A DNA stretch of 64,000 bases from Streptomyces sp. sk2.1 (lineage in GTDB: Bacteria; Actinomycetota; Actinomycetes; Streptomycetales; Streptomycetaceae): contig NZ_RDBO01000077.1 in assembly GCF_008120935.1 (NCBI RefSeq), forward strand, positions 1,843,197 to 1,907,196, in the 5' to 3' direction. Under the pieces are notes generated by a model, which was not told the DNA's origin, did not search any database, and saw only the letters and a list, made by a program, of their open reading frames with translations. The translations under genes were made by a program, and so were the position numbers. Below, in pieces: positions 1-8,311 of this stretch (the stretch's first letter is position 1; each line of letters starts with the position of its first letter).

Positions 1-31
1 GGGCGGGAGGCGTCGGAGGCTTTACCCGTGA

Positions 32-74
32 TTGGTCTGTACCTATTGACGAGTTGGTCCAGACCTTTTAGTTT
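32..74 (+). promoter_or_regulatory. Chitinase promoter with DasR-type direct repeats
   Basis: Two imperfect copies of a 13-bp element, TTGGTCTGTACCT (32-44) and TTGGTCCAGACCT (54-66), lie 22 bp apart. They match the known pattern of 12-bp direct repeats in Streptomyces chitinase promoters. Each resembles the DasR responsive element core TGGTCTAGACCA. A candidate -35 (TTGACG, 46-51) and -10 (TAGTTT, 69-74) with a 17-bp spacer overlap the second repeat, so a bound repressor would block RNA polymerase. The inference is GlcNAc/DasR control of the downstream chitinase. Confidence 0.75.
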
Positions 75-153
75 CCCCTGTGCTCCATGGCACCAAGGAA
101 TCCGGCTCCCCCTCAGGACCGCCTCACCGGTCCCTGCCTCATGGGAGAACACC

Positions 154-2442
154 ATGTTCGAGCACATGACCCTCAGACCGAGGACGGCGACCGCGCTCGT
201 CGCCGTCCTCGGTCTGCTCCTCGCGCTGCTCTCGCTCCAGGCCGCCCCCGCGCACGCGGCGGGCAAGCTGACGGCGACCTTCACCTCGGCCGACAACGGC
301 TCCTGGTGGAAGGGCACCTACGTCCTGCACAACGACACCGACACCGCCGTGAGCGGCTGGGAACTCGAATTCGACCTGCCTGCCGGGGTCGCGATCGACA
401 CCTCGTACAACGGCACCGTCACCACCCGGGGCAGCCACATCACCGCGGTCAACGCCCACTACAACGGCACGGTCGCCGCACACGGCACCAGCGAGCCGTA
501 CAGCTTCTGGTTCGTCGCCAAGGGGCCCGTCACCGCGCCCACCGGCTGCCGGATCAACGGCGACAAGTGCGACGGCTCCGCCGACGTGCCGCCGGGCGCG
601 CCCGGCGGGCTGAAGCGGACCGACGTCACCGCCCGCACCGCGTCCCTGTCCTGGACGGCGGCCGAGGCGGGCGACTTCCCCGTGGCGTCGTACGACGTCC
701 TGGCCGGTGGCGAGGTGGTGGGGTCCGCCACCGCGACCACCTCCACCACGGTCACCGGCCTGACCCCGGCCACCGCCTACTCGTTCACCGTCCGCGCCAA
801 GGACACCCGCGGCAACACCTCGGCCGAGAGCGCGCCGCTGGCCGTCACCACCGTCGACCCGGCCACCGACACCTCCCCGCCCACCGCGCCCGGTTCGCTG
901 CGCTCCACGGCCGTCGACTCCTCGTCCGTCACCCTGGCCTGGAACGCGGCGACGGACGACCAGCGGGTCGCCGCGTACGACATCTACCGGGGCGGCCTGC
1001 TCGCCACCACGGTCTCCGGCACGACGACCACCGCCACCATCGGCGGACTCTCGCCCTCGACCTCGTACACCTTCACCGTCAGGGCGCGGGACGCGGCGGA
1101 CAACGCCTCCCCGGCGGGCGCCGCGCTCACGGTGAAGACCGACGACATCGTCGGCGCGGGCGACTACGCCAAGGTCGGCTACTTCGTCCAGTGGGGCATC
1201 TACGGCCGCCAGTACTTCGTCAAGAACCTCCAGGACTCCGGGGCCGCGGGCAAGCTCGACATCATCAACTACGCCTTCGCCAACATCGATCCCAACAACC
1301 TCACCTGCCTGAACGGCGTCACGAAGGGCACCACCGCCGACCCCCAGGACCCCGAACAGGGCACCGGGGCCGGGGACGCCGACGCCGACTACGCCCGCCC
1401 GTTCGCCGCGGCCCAGTCCGTCGACGGCGTCGCGGACGACGGATGGGCCAAGCTGCGCGGAAACTTCAACCAGTTGAAGAAGCTGAAGAAGCTCAACCCG
1501 AACCTGAAGATCGTGGTCTCGCTCGGCGGCTGGACGTACTCGAAGTACTTCTCCGACGTGGCGGCCACCGACGCCGCCCGCAAGAAGTTCGTCTCCTCCT
1601 GCATCGACATGTACATCAAGGGCAACCTGCCCGAATACAACGGCGCGGGCGGCCCGGGGGTCGCCGCGGGCATCTTCGACGGCTTCGACATCGACTGGGA
1701 GTGGCCGGGCACCGGCACCGGACACCCCGGCAACCACTACTCGCCCGACGACAAGGACAACCTGACCCTGCTGCTCGCCGAGTTCCGCAGGCAGCTGGAC
1801 GTCCTCGGCGGCGAGCACCGGCTCCTCACCGCCTTCACCCCCGCCGACCCGCAGAAGATCGGTGACGGCTGGGACCTGGCCAAGGTCTTCGACTCGCTCG
1901 ACGTGGCCAACGTCCAGGGCTACGACTTCCACGGCTCGGGCAGCGACAACTCCTGGGAACCCGACCGCACCGGCCACCAGGCCAACCTCTACCCGGACGA
2001 CCAGGACCCCTACGCGACCCGGTTCAGCGCCGACACCGCCATCAAGGCGTACACCGACGCGGGCGTCGAACCCCGCAAGCTGACCCTTGGCATACCGTTC
2101 TACGGCCGGGGCTGGCAGAACGTCACCGACGGCGGGGTCGCGGGCGAATGGCAGGGCGCGGGCGGCGCCGCCCCCGGGCAGTTCGCCGAGGAGGCCGGCA
2201 ACCGCGGCTACTCCAACCTCATCGGCGCGTACCCGACGATGACGGTCCACCACGACGAGCAGTCGGTCTCCACGTACGGCTACACCGGCAACCAGTGGTG
2301 GTCCTTCGACGACACCTGGTCCCTCGGCAGGAAGACCGACTACGTGAAGTCCAAGGGGCTGCTGGGGGTGATGGTCTGGGAGATGTCGGGCGACACGTCG
2401 CAGGGCACCCTGATGAACGCCCTGGACGCCGGCCTGAAGTAG
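154..2442 (+). CDS. Secreted chitinase, CBM2-FnIII-FnIII-GH18
   Basis: Predicted endochitinase that hydrolyses beta-1,4-GlcNAc polymers outside the cell. From the ATG at 154 the protein has 762 residues. A Sec signal peptide ends near AHA (about residue 35). A CBM2-like binding module spans about 36-140, two fibronectin type III domains about 150-335, and a family 18 catalytic domain about 345-762. The GH18 signature DGFDIDWEW is present, with D512, D514 and the proton donor E516. The open frame extends upstream through the promoter, but that part lacks signal-peptide character. The upstream DasR-type repeats suggest GlcNAc-responsive control. The gene ends in a terminator shared with a convergent regulator gene. 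Confidence 0.93.
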   Translation: MFEHMTLRPRTATALVAVLGLLLALLSLQAAPAHAAGKLTATFTSADNGSWWKGTYVLHNDTDTAVSGWELEFDLPAGVAIDTSYNGTVTTRGSHITAVNAHYNGTVAAHGTSEPYSFWFVAKGPVTAPTGCRINGDKCDGSADVPPGAPGGLKRTDVTARTASLSWTAAEAGDFPVASYDVLAGGEVVGSATATTSTTVTGLTPATAYSFTVRAKDTRGNTSAESAPLAVTTVDPATDTSPPTAPGSLRSTAVDSSSVTLAWNAATDDQRVAAYDIYRGGLLATTVSGTTTTATIGGLSPSTSYTFTVRARDAADNASPAGAALTVKTDDIVGAGDYAKVGYFVQWGIYGRQYFVKNLQDSGAAGKLDIINYAFANIDPNNLTCLNGVTKGTTADPQDPEQGTGAGDADADYARPFAAAQSVDGVADDGWAKLRGNFNQLKKLKKLNPNLKIVVSLGGWTYSKYFSDVAATDAARKKFVSSCIDMYIKGNLPEYNGAGGPGVAAGIFDGFDIDWEWPGTGTGHPGNHYSPDDKDNLTLLLAEFRRQLDVLGGEHRLLTAFTPADPQKIGDGWDLAKVFDSLDVANVQGYDFHGSGSDNSWEPDRTGHQANLYPDDQDPYATRFSADTAIKAYTDAGVEPRKLTLGIPFYGRGWQNVTDGGVAGEWQGAGGAAPGQFAEEAGNRGYSNLIGAYPTMTVHHDEQSVSTYGYTGNQWWSFDDTWSLGRKTDYVKSKGLLGVMVWEMSGDTSQGTLMNALDAGLK

Positions 2443-2455
2443 CCGGCCGGGGAGC

Positions 2456-2497
2456 CGGCCGGTCCGCGGGGCTCCGCCGGCCCCCGCGGACCGGCCG
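2456..2497. terminator. Bidirectional hairpin between chitinase and TetR genes
   Basis: A perfect 16-bp stem (2456-2471 with 2482-2497) and a 10-base loop sit just after the chitinase stop and just before the stop of the convergent TetR gene. There is no T-tract, as is usual in Streptomyces. Confidence 0.75.
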
Positions 2498-2512
2498 TGC
2501 GGCGATCCGGGG

Positions 2513-3142
2513 TCAGACGCCCCCGAGCGCGCCCTCCGCCGAGGTCAGACAGCGCTCGGCCAGTGCCGCCGGTCCCTCCGGTCCCGTCGCGGGGGCGTCG
2601 CCGGCCGCCCAGGTCTCCACCGCGGCCCGCACCGCGGCGCCCGCGACCCCGGCCGTCAGCCGGATCTCCAGCGAGCCCGCCCCGTCCGGGAGTCCGGCGC
2701 GCGCCGCGAGCACCGCCGCCAGCGTGGCGTCCGCGTCGTGGCACGCGTCGTTCCACACCGACTGCAGGGCCGGGCTGTCCGCCGCCATCCTCAGCAGCGA
2801 CCGCACCCACTCCAGGGACTCCGAGGCCGCCGTGTCGCCGGGGGCCGGGGCCAGTGTGCGCCCCGCCGCGTGCCGCAGCGCGTCCGGCACCGACAGGGTG
2901 CCCGGCGCGTCCCGCACCGCCTCCACCCACTGCCGGGCGCCGACGGAGAGCAGCGGGGTGATGGCCTCCTCCTTGGTCGCGAAATAGCGGTAGAAGGTGC
3001 GCGGGGCGACGCCCGCGGCACGTGCGATGTCCTCGGCGCGCGTGCTCCGCAGGCCGTGCTCCACGAAGAGCGCCGCCGCCGTACGGGCGATGTCCAGCCG
3101 GGTCGCGGCCTTGCGCCGCTCCGTCAAAGAGCCACCTTGCAT
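2513..3142 (-). CDS. TetR-family transcriptional regulator
   Basis: A 209-residue repressor when started at the ATG at 3142 (MQGGSLTER). An upstream in-frame start would add nine residues. The N-terminal helix-turn-helix is clear: about residues 15-60 contain RLDIARTAAALFVEHG and the recognition-helix region GVAPRTFYRYFATKEE. The C-terminal ligand domain is not assignable. It is divergent from the sugar-binding lipoprotein gene with 73 bp between starts, and a perfect inverted repeat lies between them. It probably controls itself and that neighbour. The inducer is unknown. Confidence 0.88.
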   Translation of the reverse strand: MQGGSLTERRKAATRLDIARTAAALFVEHGLRSTRAEDIARAAGVAPRTFYRYFATKEEAITPLLSVGARQWVEAVRDAPGTLSVPDALRHAAGRTLAPAPGDTAASESLEWVRSLLRMAADSPALQSVWNDACHDADATLAAVLAARAGLPDGAGSLEIRLTAGVAGAAVRAAVETWAAGDAPATGPEGPAALAERCLTSAEGALGGV

Positions 3143-3197
3143 GTGGGTCAGGCTATGCCCTGGAGGCACCGCAGCCGTCAGGCATCAACTGCCTATG

Positions 3198-3212
3198 TGG
3201 CAGAATCTGCCA
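3198..3212. promoter_or_regulatory. Candidate TetR operator
   Basis: TGGCAGAATCTGCCA is a perfect inverted repeat with 7-bp arms and a one-base centre. It lies between the divergent TetR gene and the lipoprotein gene, four bases before the GTG at 3216. That position would block expression of the lipoprotein gene when bound. Confidence 0.55.
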
Positions 3213-3215
3213 TAA

Positions 3216-4520
3216 GTGCATGTGGTGAACCAGCAAGAGGTGGCAAGAGCGGTGCGTCGGCGGCAGTTCCTTCTTCAGACGGCCGGCCTCGCCGGCGCCA
3301 CGGCGGCGTTCGGGCTCACCGGCTGCGAGACACGCAAGGATGTGGAGCTGGATCTCCTCGTGGCCAGCTACGACAAGAGCGTGGGCGCCTCGATCGGCGA
3401 CCAGTGGGACAAGGTCGTCTCCACTTTCGAGAAGCAGCACGCCGGCATCAGGATCAACCTGGAGCGGGTCCCGTACGACAAGATCGACCGAACGCTCGCC
3501 CGCCGGGTCGAGGAGGGTCGGGCGCCCGACATCGCGCAGTCGAACATCTTCGCGCCCTATGCCGAGGACGGCCGGCTCCACGACATGACCGAGCTGTTCG
3601 ACATCGTCACCCAGGCCGACTTCATCCGGTCCTTCACCGAGGCGGGCACGGTCGACAGCGCCACCTACGGAATCCCCTTCCTGGCCAGCACGCCCCGGCT
3701 CTTCTACAACAAGGAACTCTTCCGGCGGGCACGCGTCGACGGTGCCCCCACCTCGTGGGACGAGCTCCAGAAGGCCGCCCGGGTGCTGAAGTCGATCGGC
3801 GTGAAGACGCCGTACGGGCTCCAGTTCGGCCCCGAGGCGGCCGACGACGAGGCGCTGTCCTGGCTGCTCGCGGCGGGCGGCGGCTACATGGGGGACACCG
3901 CGCAGTACGACTTCGCGACGGCCGCCAACACCGAGGCCCTGACCTGGCTGCGGGACGAGTTCGTCGGGGAGGGGCTGGCCGGGGCCGCCCCCGCGGAGCT
4001 CAACCGGACCGACGCGTACGCGCAGTTCCTGGGCGGCGAGATCGGGATGCTGATCGCCCACCCCGTGCTGATGGGCGCGGCCGACCAGGCCAAGGTCCCC
4101 TACGCGCACGCCCCGTTCCCCGAGAAGGACGGCGGAGCCGCCGTTCCGCTGGGGCTGAGCGACTGGCTGATGGCGTTCCGGCGGGGTGGTCACCGCGAGG
4201 AGTGCGGCACGTTCCTCTCGTTCCTCTACAGCGGGAAGTCCGCCATGACCTACGGCGGCAGCCAGTCCGCGCTCCCCGTGACGTACTCGGCGTCCGACGC
4301 GGCGACCGGGAAGCCCGCCGAGCAGCCGCTGTCGGCGTTCGTCGAGCAGCTGTCGGACGCGCAGTTCGCCCCGGTCAACATGCGGTCCTGGCCCGCCGTC
4401 CGGGAGGCGATCCGTGCCGACGTGGGCCGGGCGGTGATGAAGGGCGGCGACCCCGGGACCGTACTCGCCGCGCTGGACGAGTCGGCCGCCGAGGCGGAGG
4501 CGAGGGCGGCGGCCTCCTGA
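3216..4520 (+). CDS. Tat-exported lipoprotein, sugar ABC transporter binding protein
   Basis: An extracellular solute-binding protein (family 1) of up to 434 residues, expected to capture a sugar or oligosaccharide at the membrane surface. The N-terminus has a twin-arginine motif (RRRQFLLQT, about residues 14-22) and a lipobox LTGC with C37 as the lipidated cysteine. The rest has the family pattern, including DIAQSNIFAPYAEDG and GIPFLASTPRLFYNKELF. The start is uncertain: GTG at 3216 is the longest, and GTG codons at 3222, 3225 and 3252 are alternatives. No permease or ATPase gene is adjacent, because the next gene is convergent aceB, so it must share a transporter encoded elsewhere. The neighbouring TetR is the likely regulator. 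Confidence 0.85.
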   Translation: MHVVNQQEVARAVRRRQFLLQTAGLAGATAAFGLTGCETRKDVELDLLVASYDKSVGASIGDQWDKVVSTFEKQHAGIRINLERVPYDKIDRTLARRVEEGRAPDIAQSNIFAPYAEDGRLHDMTELFDIVTQADFIRSFTEAGTVDSATYGIPFLASTPRLFYNKELFRRARVDGAPTSWDELQKAARVLKSIGVKTPYGLQFGPEAADDEALSWLLAAGGGYMGDTAQYDFATAANTEALTWLRDEFVGEGLAGAAPAELNRTDAYAQFLGGEIGMLIAHPVLMGAADQAKVPYAHAPFPEKDGGAAVPLGLSDWLMAFRRGGHREECGTFLSFLYSGKSAMTYGGSQSALPVTYSASDAATGKPAEQPLSAFVEQLSDAQFAPVNMRSWPAVREAIRADVGRAVMKGGDPGTVLAALDESAAEAEARAAAS

Positions 4521-4534
4521 GACCGGTCCGCCCC

Positions 4535-4590
4535 CGGCGCATGGCTCCGCCCCCGGCACCGCGCGGTGCCGGGGGCGGAGCCATGCGCCG
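4535..4590. terminator. 56-bp perfect palindrome between convergent genes
   Basis: The 26-bp arms 4535-4560 and 4565-4590 are exactly complementary, and the central GCGC is itself self-complementary, so the whole 56 bp is one perfect palindrome. It lies between the stop of the binding-protein gene (4520) and the stop of aceB (4603) and would act as a terminator in both directions. Confidence 0.8.
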
Positions 4591-4602
4591 CGAAGCGGCG
4601 GG

Positions 4603-6222
4603 TCAGCCCAGCTGCTCGTACGCGGGCAGGGTCAGGAAGTCCGCGTAGTCCTGGTCCAGTGAGACCGTCAGCAGCAGGTCGTGGGCCTGCTGCCACTTGC
4701 CGGCGGCGAAGGCCTCCTCGCCGATCCCGGCGCGGATCGCGGCGAGTTCCTCGGCCGCGACCCTGCGGGCCAGGTCCGCCGTGGCGTGCTCGCCGTTCTC
4801 GAAGACCACGTCCGCGTTGATCCACTGCCAGATCTGCGAGCGGGAGATCTCCGCGGTGGCGGCGTCCTCCATCAGGTTGAAGATGGCGACCGCGCCCAGG
4901 CCGCGCAGCCAGGCCTCGATGTAGCGGATGCCGACCGCGACGGCGTTGCGCAGACCCTCGTACGTGGGGCGGGCGTCCAGGCTGTCGATGGCGATCAGGT
5001 CCCCGGCGGCCACCGAGACGTCCTCGCGCAGGCGCTCCTTCTGGTTCGGCTTCTCGCCGAGGACCGCGTCGAAGGAGGCCATGGCGATCGGCACCAGGTC
5101 CGGGTGGGCGACCCAGGAGCCGTCGAAGCCGTCGTGGGCCTCGCGGTCCTTGTCGGCCTTGACCTTCTCGAAGGCGACCTTGTTGACCTCGGCGTCGCGG
5201 CGGGACGGGATGAAGGCCGCCATGCCGCCGATGGCGTGCGCGCCGCGCTTGTGGCAGGTGCGGACGAGGAGTTCGGTGTACGCGCGCATGAACGGGGCGG
5301 TCATCGTCACCGCGTTGCGGTCCGGGAGGACGAACTTGGCGCCGCCGTCACGGAAGTTCTTGACGATGGAGAAGAGGTAGTCCCAGCGGCCCGCGTTCAG
5401 CCCGGAGGCGTGGTCGCGGAGTTCGTAGAGGATCTCCTCCATCTCGTACGCGGCGGTGATCGTCTCGATCAGGACGGTCGCGCGGACCGTGCCCTGCGGG
5501 ATGCCGACGTAGTCCTGGGCGAAGACGAAGATGTCGTTCCAGAGGCGTGCCTCCAGGTGGGACTCCGTCTTCGGGAGGTAGAAGTACGGGCCCTTGCCGA
5601 GGTCGATGAGGCGCTGGGCGTTGTGGAAGAAGTAGAGGCCGAAGTCGACCAGCGCGCCCGGCACCGGGACGCCGTCCAGCTGGAGGTGGCGCTCGTTCAG
5701 GTGCCAGCCGCGCGGCCGGGTGACGACCGTGGCGAGTTCCTCGGCGGGCTTCAGGGCGTACGACTTGCCGGACCCCGGGTCCGTGAAGTCGATGGTGCGG
5801 GTGTAGGCGTCGATCAGATTGAGCTGGCCGAGGACGACGTTCTCCCACGTGGGGGCGGACGCGTCCTCGAAGTCGGCGAGCCAGACCCTGGCGCCCGAGT
5901 TCAGGGCGTTGATGGTCATCTTGCGGTCGGTCGGACCGGTGATCTCCACCCGGCGGTCGTTCAGCGCGGCCGGGGCCGGCGCGACGCGCCAGGAGTCGTC
6001 CGCGCGGATCGCCGCCGTCTCGGGCAGGAAGTCCAGCGTGGAGGTGCGGGCGATCTCGGCGCGGCGTTCGCCCCGGCGGGCGAGCAGTTCGTCACGGCGG
6101 GGCGTGAACCGCCGGTGCAGCTCGGCCACGAACGCGAGGGCCGCTTCGGTCAGGACCTCGTCCTGCCTGGGCAGGGGCTCGGCATCGACGATGGCCAGCG
6201 GGGACGGCGCTGGTGCGGACAT
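4603..6222 (-). CDS. aceB: Malate synthase A
   Basis: Condenses glyoxylate with acetyl-CoA to malate, in the cytosol. The protein has 539 residues, the usual size of the A-type enzyme. Family segments are easy to recognise, including TGPTDRKMTINALNSGARVWLADFEDA, the conserved PRGWHL and GMAAFIPSRRD, and the C-terminal GLGAVAIFNLMEDAATAEISRSQIWQW block. It starts at the ATG at 6222. A 17-bp motif shared with the allantoinase promoter lies about 160 bp upstream (6382-6398). That motif and the allantoin genes nearby suggest a role in consuming glyoxylate released from purines rather than, or besides, the acetate glyoxylate shunt. Confidence 0.96.
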   Translation of the reverse strand: MSAPAPSPLAIVDAEPLPRQDEVLTEAALAFVAELHRRFTPRRDELLARRGERRAEIARTSTLDFLPETAAIRADDSWRVAPAPAALNDRRVEITGPTDRKMTINALNSGARVWLADFEDASAPTWENVVLGQLNLIDAYTRTIDFTDPGSGKSYALKPAEELATVVTRPRGWHLNERHLQLDGVPVPGALVDFGLYFFHNAQRLIDLGKGPYFYLPKTESHLEARLWNDIFVFAQDYVGIPQGTVRATVLIETITAAYEMEEILYELRDHASGLNAGRWDYLFSIVKNFRDGGAKFVLPDRNAVTMTAPFMRAYTELLVRTCHKRGAHAIGGMAAFIPSRRDAEVNKVAFEKVKADKDREAHDGFDGSWVAHPDLVPIAMASFDAVLGEKPNQKERLREDVSVAAGDLIAIDSLDARPTYEGLRNAVAVGIRYIEAWLRGLGAVAIFNLMEDAATAEISRSQIWQWINADVVFENGEHATADLARRVAAEELAAIRAGIGEEAFAAGKWQQAHDLLLTVSLDQDYADFLTLPAYEQLG

Positions 6223-6381
6223 GAGCGGTCACTCCTTCAGCGGGCGGTGCGGGCGGCGCCCCGCGACCGCCGGGTCGCCTGGGACGGCACGGCGTGCCAA
6301 GGCTCCGGGATACGGGTGGGGGCGCCGTCTGAGGTGCAGAGGGCTTCTGATCAGTGGATAGTAGTTTCCTCATGGTGGAAG

Positions 6382-6398
6382 TTCAATGGTTTGTTGAT
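6382..6398. promoter_or_regulatory. Candidate AllR/IclR-type operator upstream of aceB
   Basis: TTCAATGGTTTGTTGAT matches 13 of 17 positions of the perfect inverted repeat TTCAACAGTTCGTTGAA found upstream of the allantoinase gene (12587-12603). It lies in the 234-bp gap between the nucleotidyltransferase gene and aceB. Binding by the nearby IclR-family protein is inference. Confidence 0.5.
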
Positions 6399-6456
6399 GT
6401 CGAGATTCTCCGGATCGACAGAAGCGGAGCGGTGACGGCGCGGCGTGCCACCCCGT

Positions 6457-7074
6457 TCACTCCAGGTGCCCGAGGTCCTCCGCCGTGTCGATGTCGTACG
6501 CCTGGGCCACATCGGAACACTCGACGAGCGTGATCGCATCGCGGCGCTCGCGCAGATAGGCGCGGGCCCCCCGGTCGCCCACCGCGTCCGCCGCCACCTC
6601 CGCCCACAGGTCGGCCCCGAACAGCACCGGATGGCCGCGCTCCCCGTCGTACGCGGCCGCCGCCAGGCTCCTTCGGGAGCGGTACGCCGAACGCACCCGG
6701 TCCACCGCCCGTGCGCCGATGCCCGGCTGGTCCACCAGGAGGACCAGCGCCGCGTCCGCCCCCGCGCCGGTGAGCGCCCCGAGCCCCGCCCGCAGCGACG
6801 AGCCCATGCCCCGCGCCCATTCGGGGTTGACGGTCACGGCGCAGCCCGAGAGGTCGGCGCGGGCCAGCACCTCGTCGGCGGCGGCGCCCAGCACCACGTG
6901 GACGGGGTCGCAACCGCCGTCCCGCAGCACCCGCACCGCGTGCTCGACCAGGGGCCGGCCACGGTGTTCGAGCAGTGCCTTGGGCCGTCCGCCGAGCCGT
7001 CGTCCGCCGCCCGCGGCGAGCAGCAGTCCGGCGACCGCGGGGGTCCGTTCGGTTGCCTGTGTCGTCCGAGTCAT
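6457..7074 (-). CDS. MobA/PucB-like NTP transferase
   Basis: A 205-residue nucleotidyltransferase with the MobA-type N-terminal motif LLLAAGGGRRLGGRPKALL (residues about 16-34) and an Asp-containing VDQPG metal/substrate segment. Relatives attach CMP or GMP to molybdopterin. In purine-degrading bacteria PucB-type members are needed for xanthine dehydrogenase. The start is the ATG at 7074 (MTRTTQ), because residues upstream of it are not family-like. It lies on the same strand as aceB and near allantoin genes, so a role in purine hydroxylase maturation is a reasonable inference. No xanthine dehydrogenase gene is in the window. Confidence 0.82.
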   Translation of the reverse strand: MTRTTQATERTPAVAGLLLAAGGGRRLGGRPKALLEHRGRPLVEHAVRVLRDGGCDPVHVVLGAAADEVLARADLSGCAVTVNPEWARGMGSSLRAGLGALTGAGADAALVLLVDQPGIGARAVDRVRSAYRSRRSLAAAAYDGERGHPVLFGADLWAEVAADAVGDRGARAYLRERRDAITLVECSDVAQAYDIDTAEDLGHLE

Positions 7075-7292
7075 GCGGACTGGATACCCCACCGGCTCCC
7101 GGACGCGCACCCTTCGCTGAAGCAAGCGACAGGGGATGCGCGTGGGAACACCGTCCACCGGACGACATGGAGATCACCCTTACGGGACACCCCGAATTCT
7201 GTCCGCGGAGTGGCGCTCGGCACCTTTCATGGCGTTAACTTGCGCGCACGCCCGGATACTTGACCGCGGTGCGCGGACCAGGCGGAACACTG

Positions 7293-7306
7293 GCACAAGG
7301 TTGTGC
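7293..7306. promoter_or_regulatory. Small inverted repeat before the 7323 gene
   Basis: GCACAA-GG-TTGTGC lies 16 bases before the TTG start at 7323, directly ahead of the purine-rich ribosome binding site. It is a possible operator or a 5' hairpin. The rest of the 250-bp gap back to 7074 shows no other clear signal. Confidence 0.3.
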
Positions 7307-7322
7307 GAGGGGGAGTGCTTTG

Positions 7323-7634
7323 TTGCGAAGCGTGGGGCAGACGCGGGTGACCAGCAGTGGCGAGGACCCGAGGGTGACGGAGCTGCGCACGGCGGTCTCA
7401 CGGCTCCGCCGCGAACTGGCCGGGCACCCCGCGGAATTCCCGGACCGGGGCATCGCCGAGGACGAACTGGCCGCGCTCGACGCGATGGCGCTCAGCGGGG
7501 TGCCGGAGATCCCGCGCCTGCGCCGTTCGCTGCTGCTGATCGCGGGTGCGATCGGCTCGGTCAGCGCCCTGGCCTCCGCGCTCAGGGACGTACGGGTCGC
7601 CGTCGACCTCTTCGGGGAACCGCCGCGCGGCTGA
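7323..7634 (+). CDS. Small conserved actinobacterial protein, DUF5955-like
   Basis: A protein of about 103 residues with no enzymatic motif. It reads as a charged helical first half (VTELRTAVSRLRRELAGHPAEFPDRGIAEDELAALD) followed by a hydrophobic stretch (LRRSLLLIAGAIGSVSALASAL). The start is TTG at 7323 or 7320, preceded by the purine-rich GAGGGGGAG. GTG codons at 7332 and 7347 are alternatives. From memory it resembles a Streptomyces family of unknown function (DUF5955), but I cannot confirm this here. It lies between the nucleotidyltransferase and a convergent response regulator gene. Confidence 0.6.
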   Translation: MRSVGQTRVTSSGEDPRVTELRTAVSRLRRELAGHPAEFPDRGIAEDELAALDAMALSGVPEIPRLRRSLLLIAGAIGSVSALASALRDVRVAVDLFGEPPRG

Positions 7635-7666
7635 GAGCCTGTCAGGTGGCGGGAAGGGGCGGCGGG

Positions 7667-8311
7667 TCAGCGGCGGATCAGCCGGCGTGCCGTCGCCGCC
7701 GCGACCGCCGAGGTGCGGGAGTCCACGCCCAGCTTGGCGTAGATGTGCACCAGATGGGACTTCACCGTCGCCTGGCTGAGGAACAGCTTCTTGCTGATCT
7801 GCTGGTTCGACAGTCCCTCGCCGACCAGCTGGAGGACCTCCAGCTCGCGCTTGGTCAACGCCTGGGCGGGGGTCCGCATCCGGTCCATCAGCCGGTGGGC
7901 GACGGAGGGCGCGAGCGCCGACCGGCCGGCCGCCGCCGTGCGCACCGCCGCCGCCAGCTCCTCCGGCGGGGCGTCCTTCAGCAGATAACCGGCCGCCCCC
8001 GCCTCCACCGCGGCCAGGATGTCGGCGTCCGAGTCGTACGTGGTGAGGATCAGGACGCGGGGGGCGTCCGGCTCCGCCGTGATGGCCGCGGTGGCCTGCG
8101 AACCGTGCATGCCCGCGCCGAACTGCAGGTCCATGAGGACGACGTCGATCCCGCCGTCCGCCGCGAGCGCGACGGCCCGCTCGGCGGTGGCCGCCTCGGC
8201 CACCACCCGGAACCCGGGCTCGGAGTCCAGGACGGCGCGCAGCCCCGCCCGTACCACCGGGTGGTCGTCGGCGAGCAGCAGCCTGATGGGATCGGGCGTG
8301 GGCGAGGTCAT
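7667..8311 (-). CDS. NarL/LuxR-type response regulator
   Basis: A 214-residue response regulator. The receiver domain occupies about 1-120, with the DD pair in LLLADDHP, the phospho-acceptor Asp in VVLMDLQF, and Lys in GYLLKDAPPEE. A LuxR-type helix-turn-helix fills the last 60 residues (LTKRELEVLQLVGEGLSNQQISKKLF). The ATG at 8311 overlaps the stop of the upstream kinase gene by four bases, so the two are co-translated. The likely target is the divergent FtsX/ATPase transporter. Confidence 0.93.
   Translation of the reverse strand: MTSPTPDPIRLLLADDHPVVRAGLRAVLDSEPGFRVVAEAATAERAVALAADGGIDVVLMDLQFGAGMHGSQATAAITAEPDAPRVLILTTYDSDADILAAVEAGAAGYLLKDAPPEELAAAVRTAAAGRSALAPSVAHRLMDRMRTPAQALTKRELEVLQLVGEGLSNQQISKKLFLSQATVKSHLVHIYAKLGVDSRTSAVAAATARRLIRR

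Noticed and set aside
28..153. N-terminal extension of the chitinase
   Set aside because: It would translate through the promoter repeats and precede a complete signal peptide. The ATG at 154 fits better.
139..2253. Long open frame antisense to the chitinase gene
   Set aside because: It is the usual GC-rich antisense shadow: the residues are dominated by G, R, V, A and D without domain patterns, and the sense frame has a complete chitinase.
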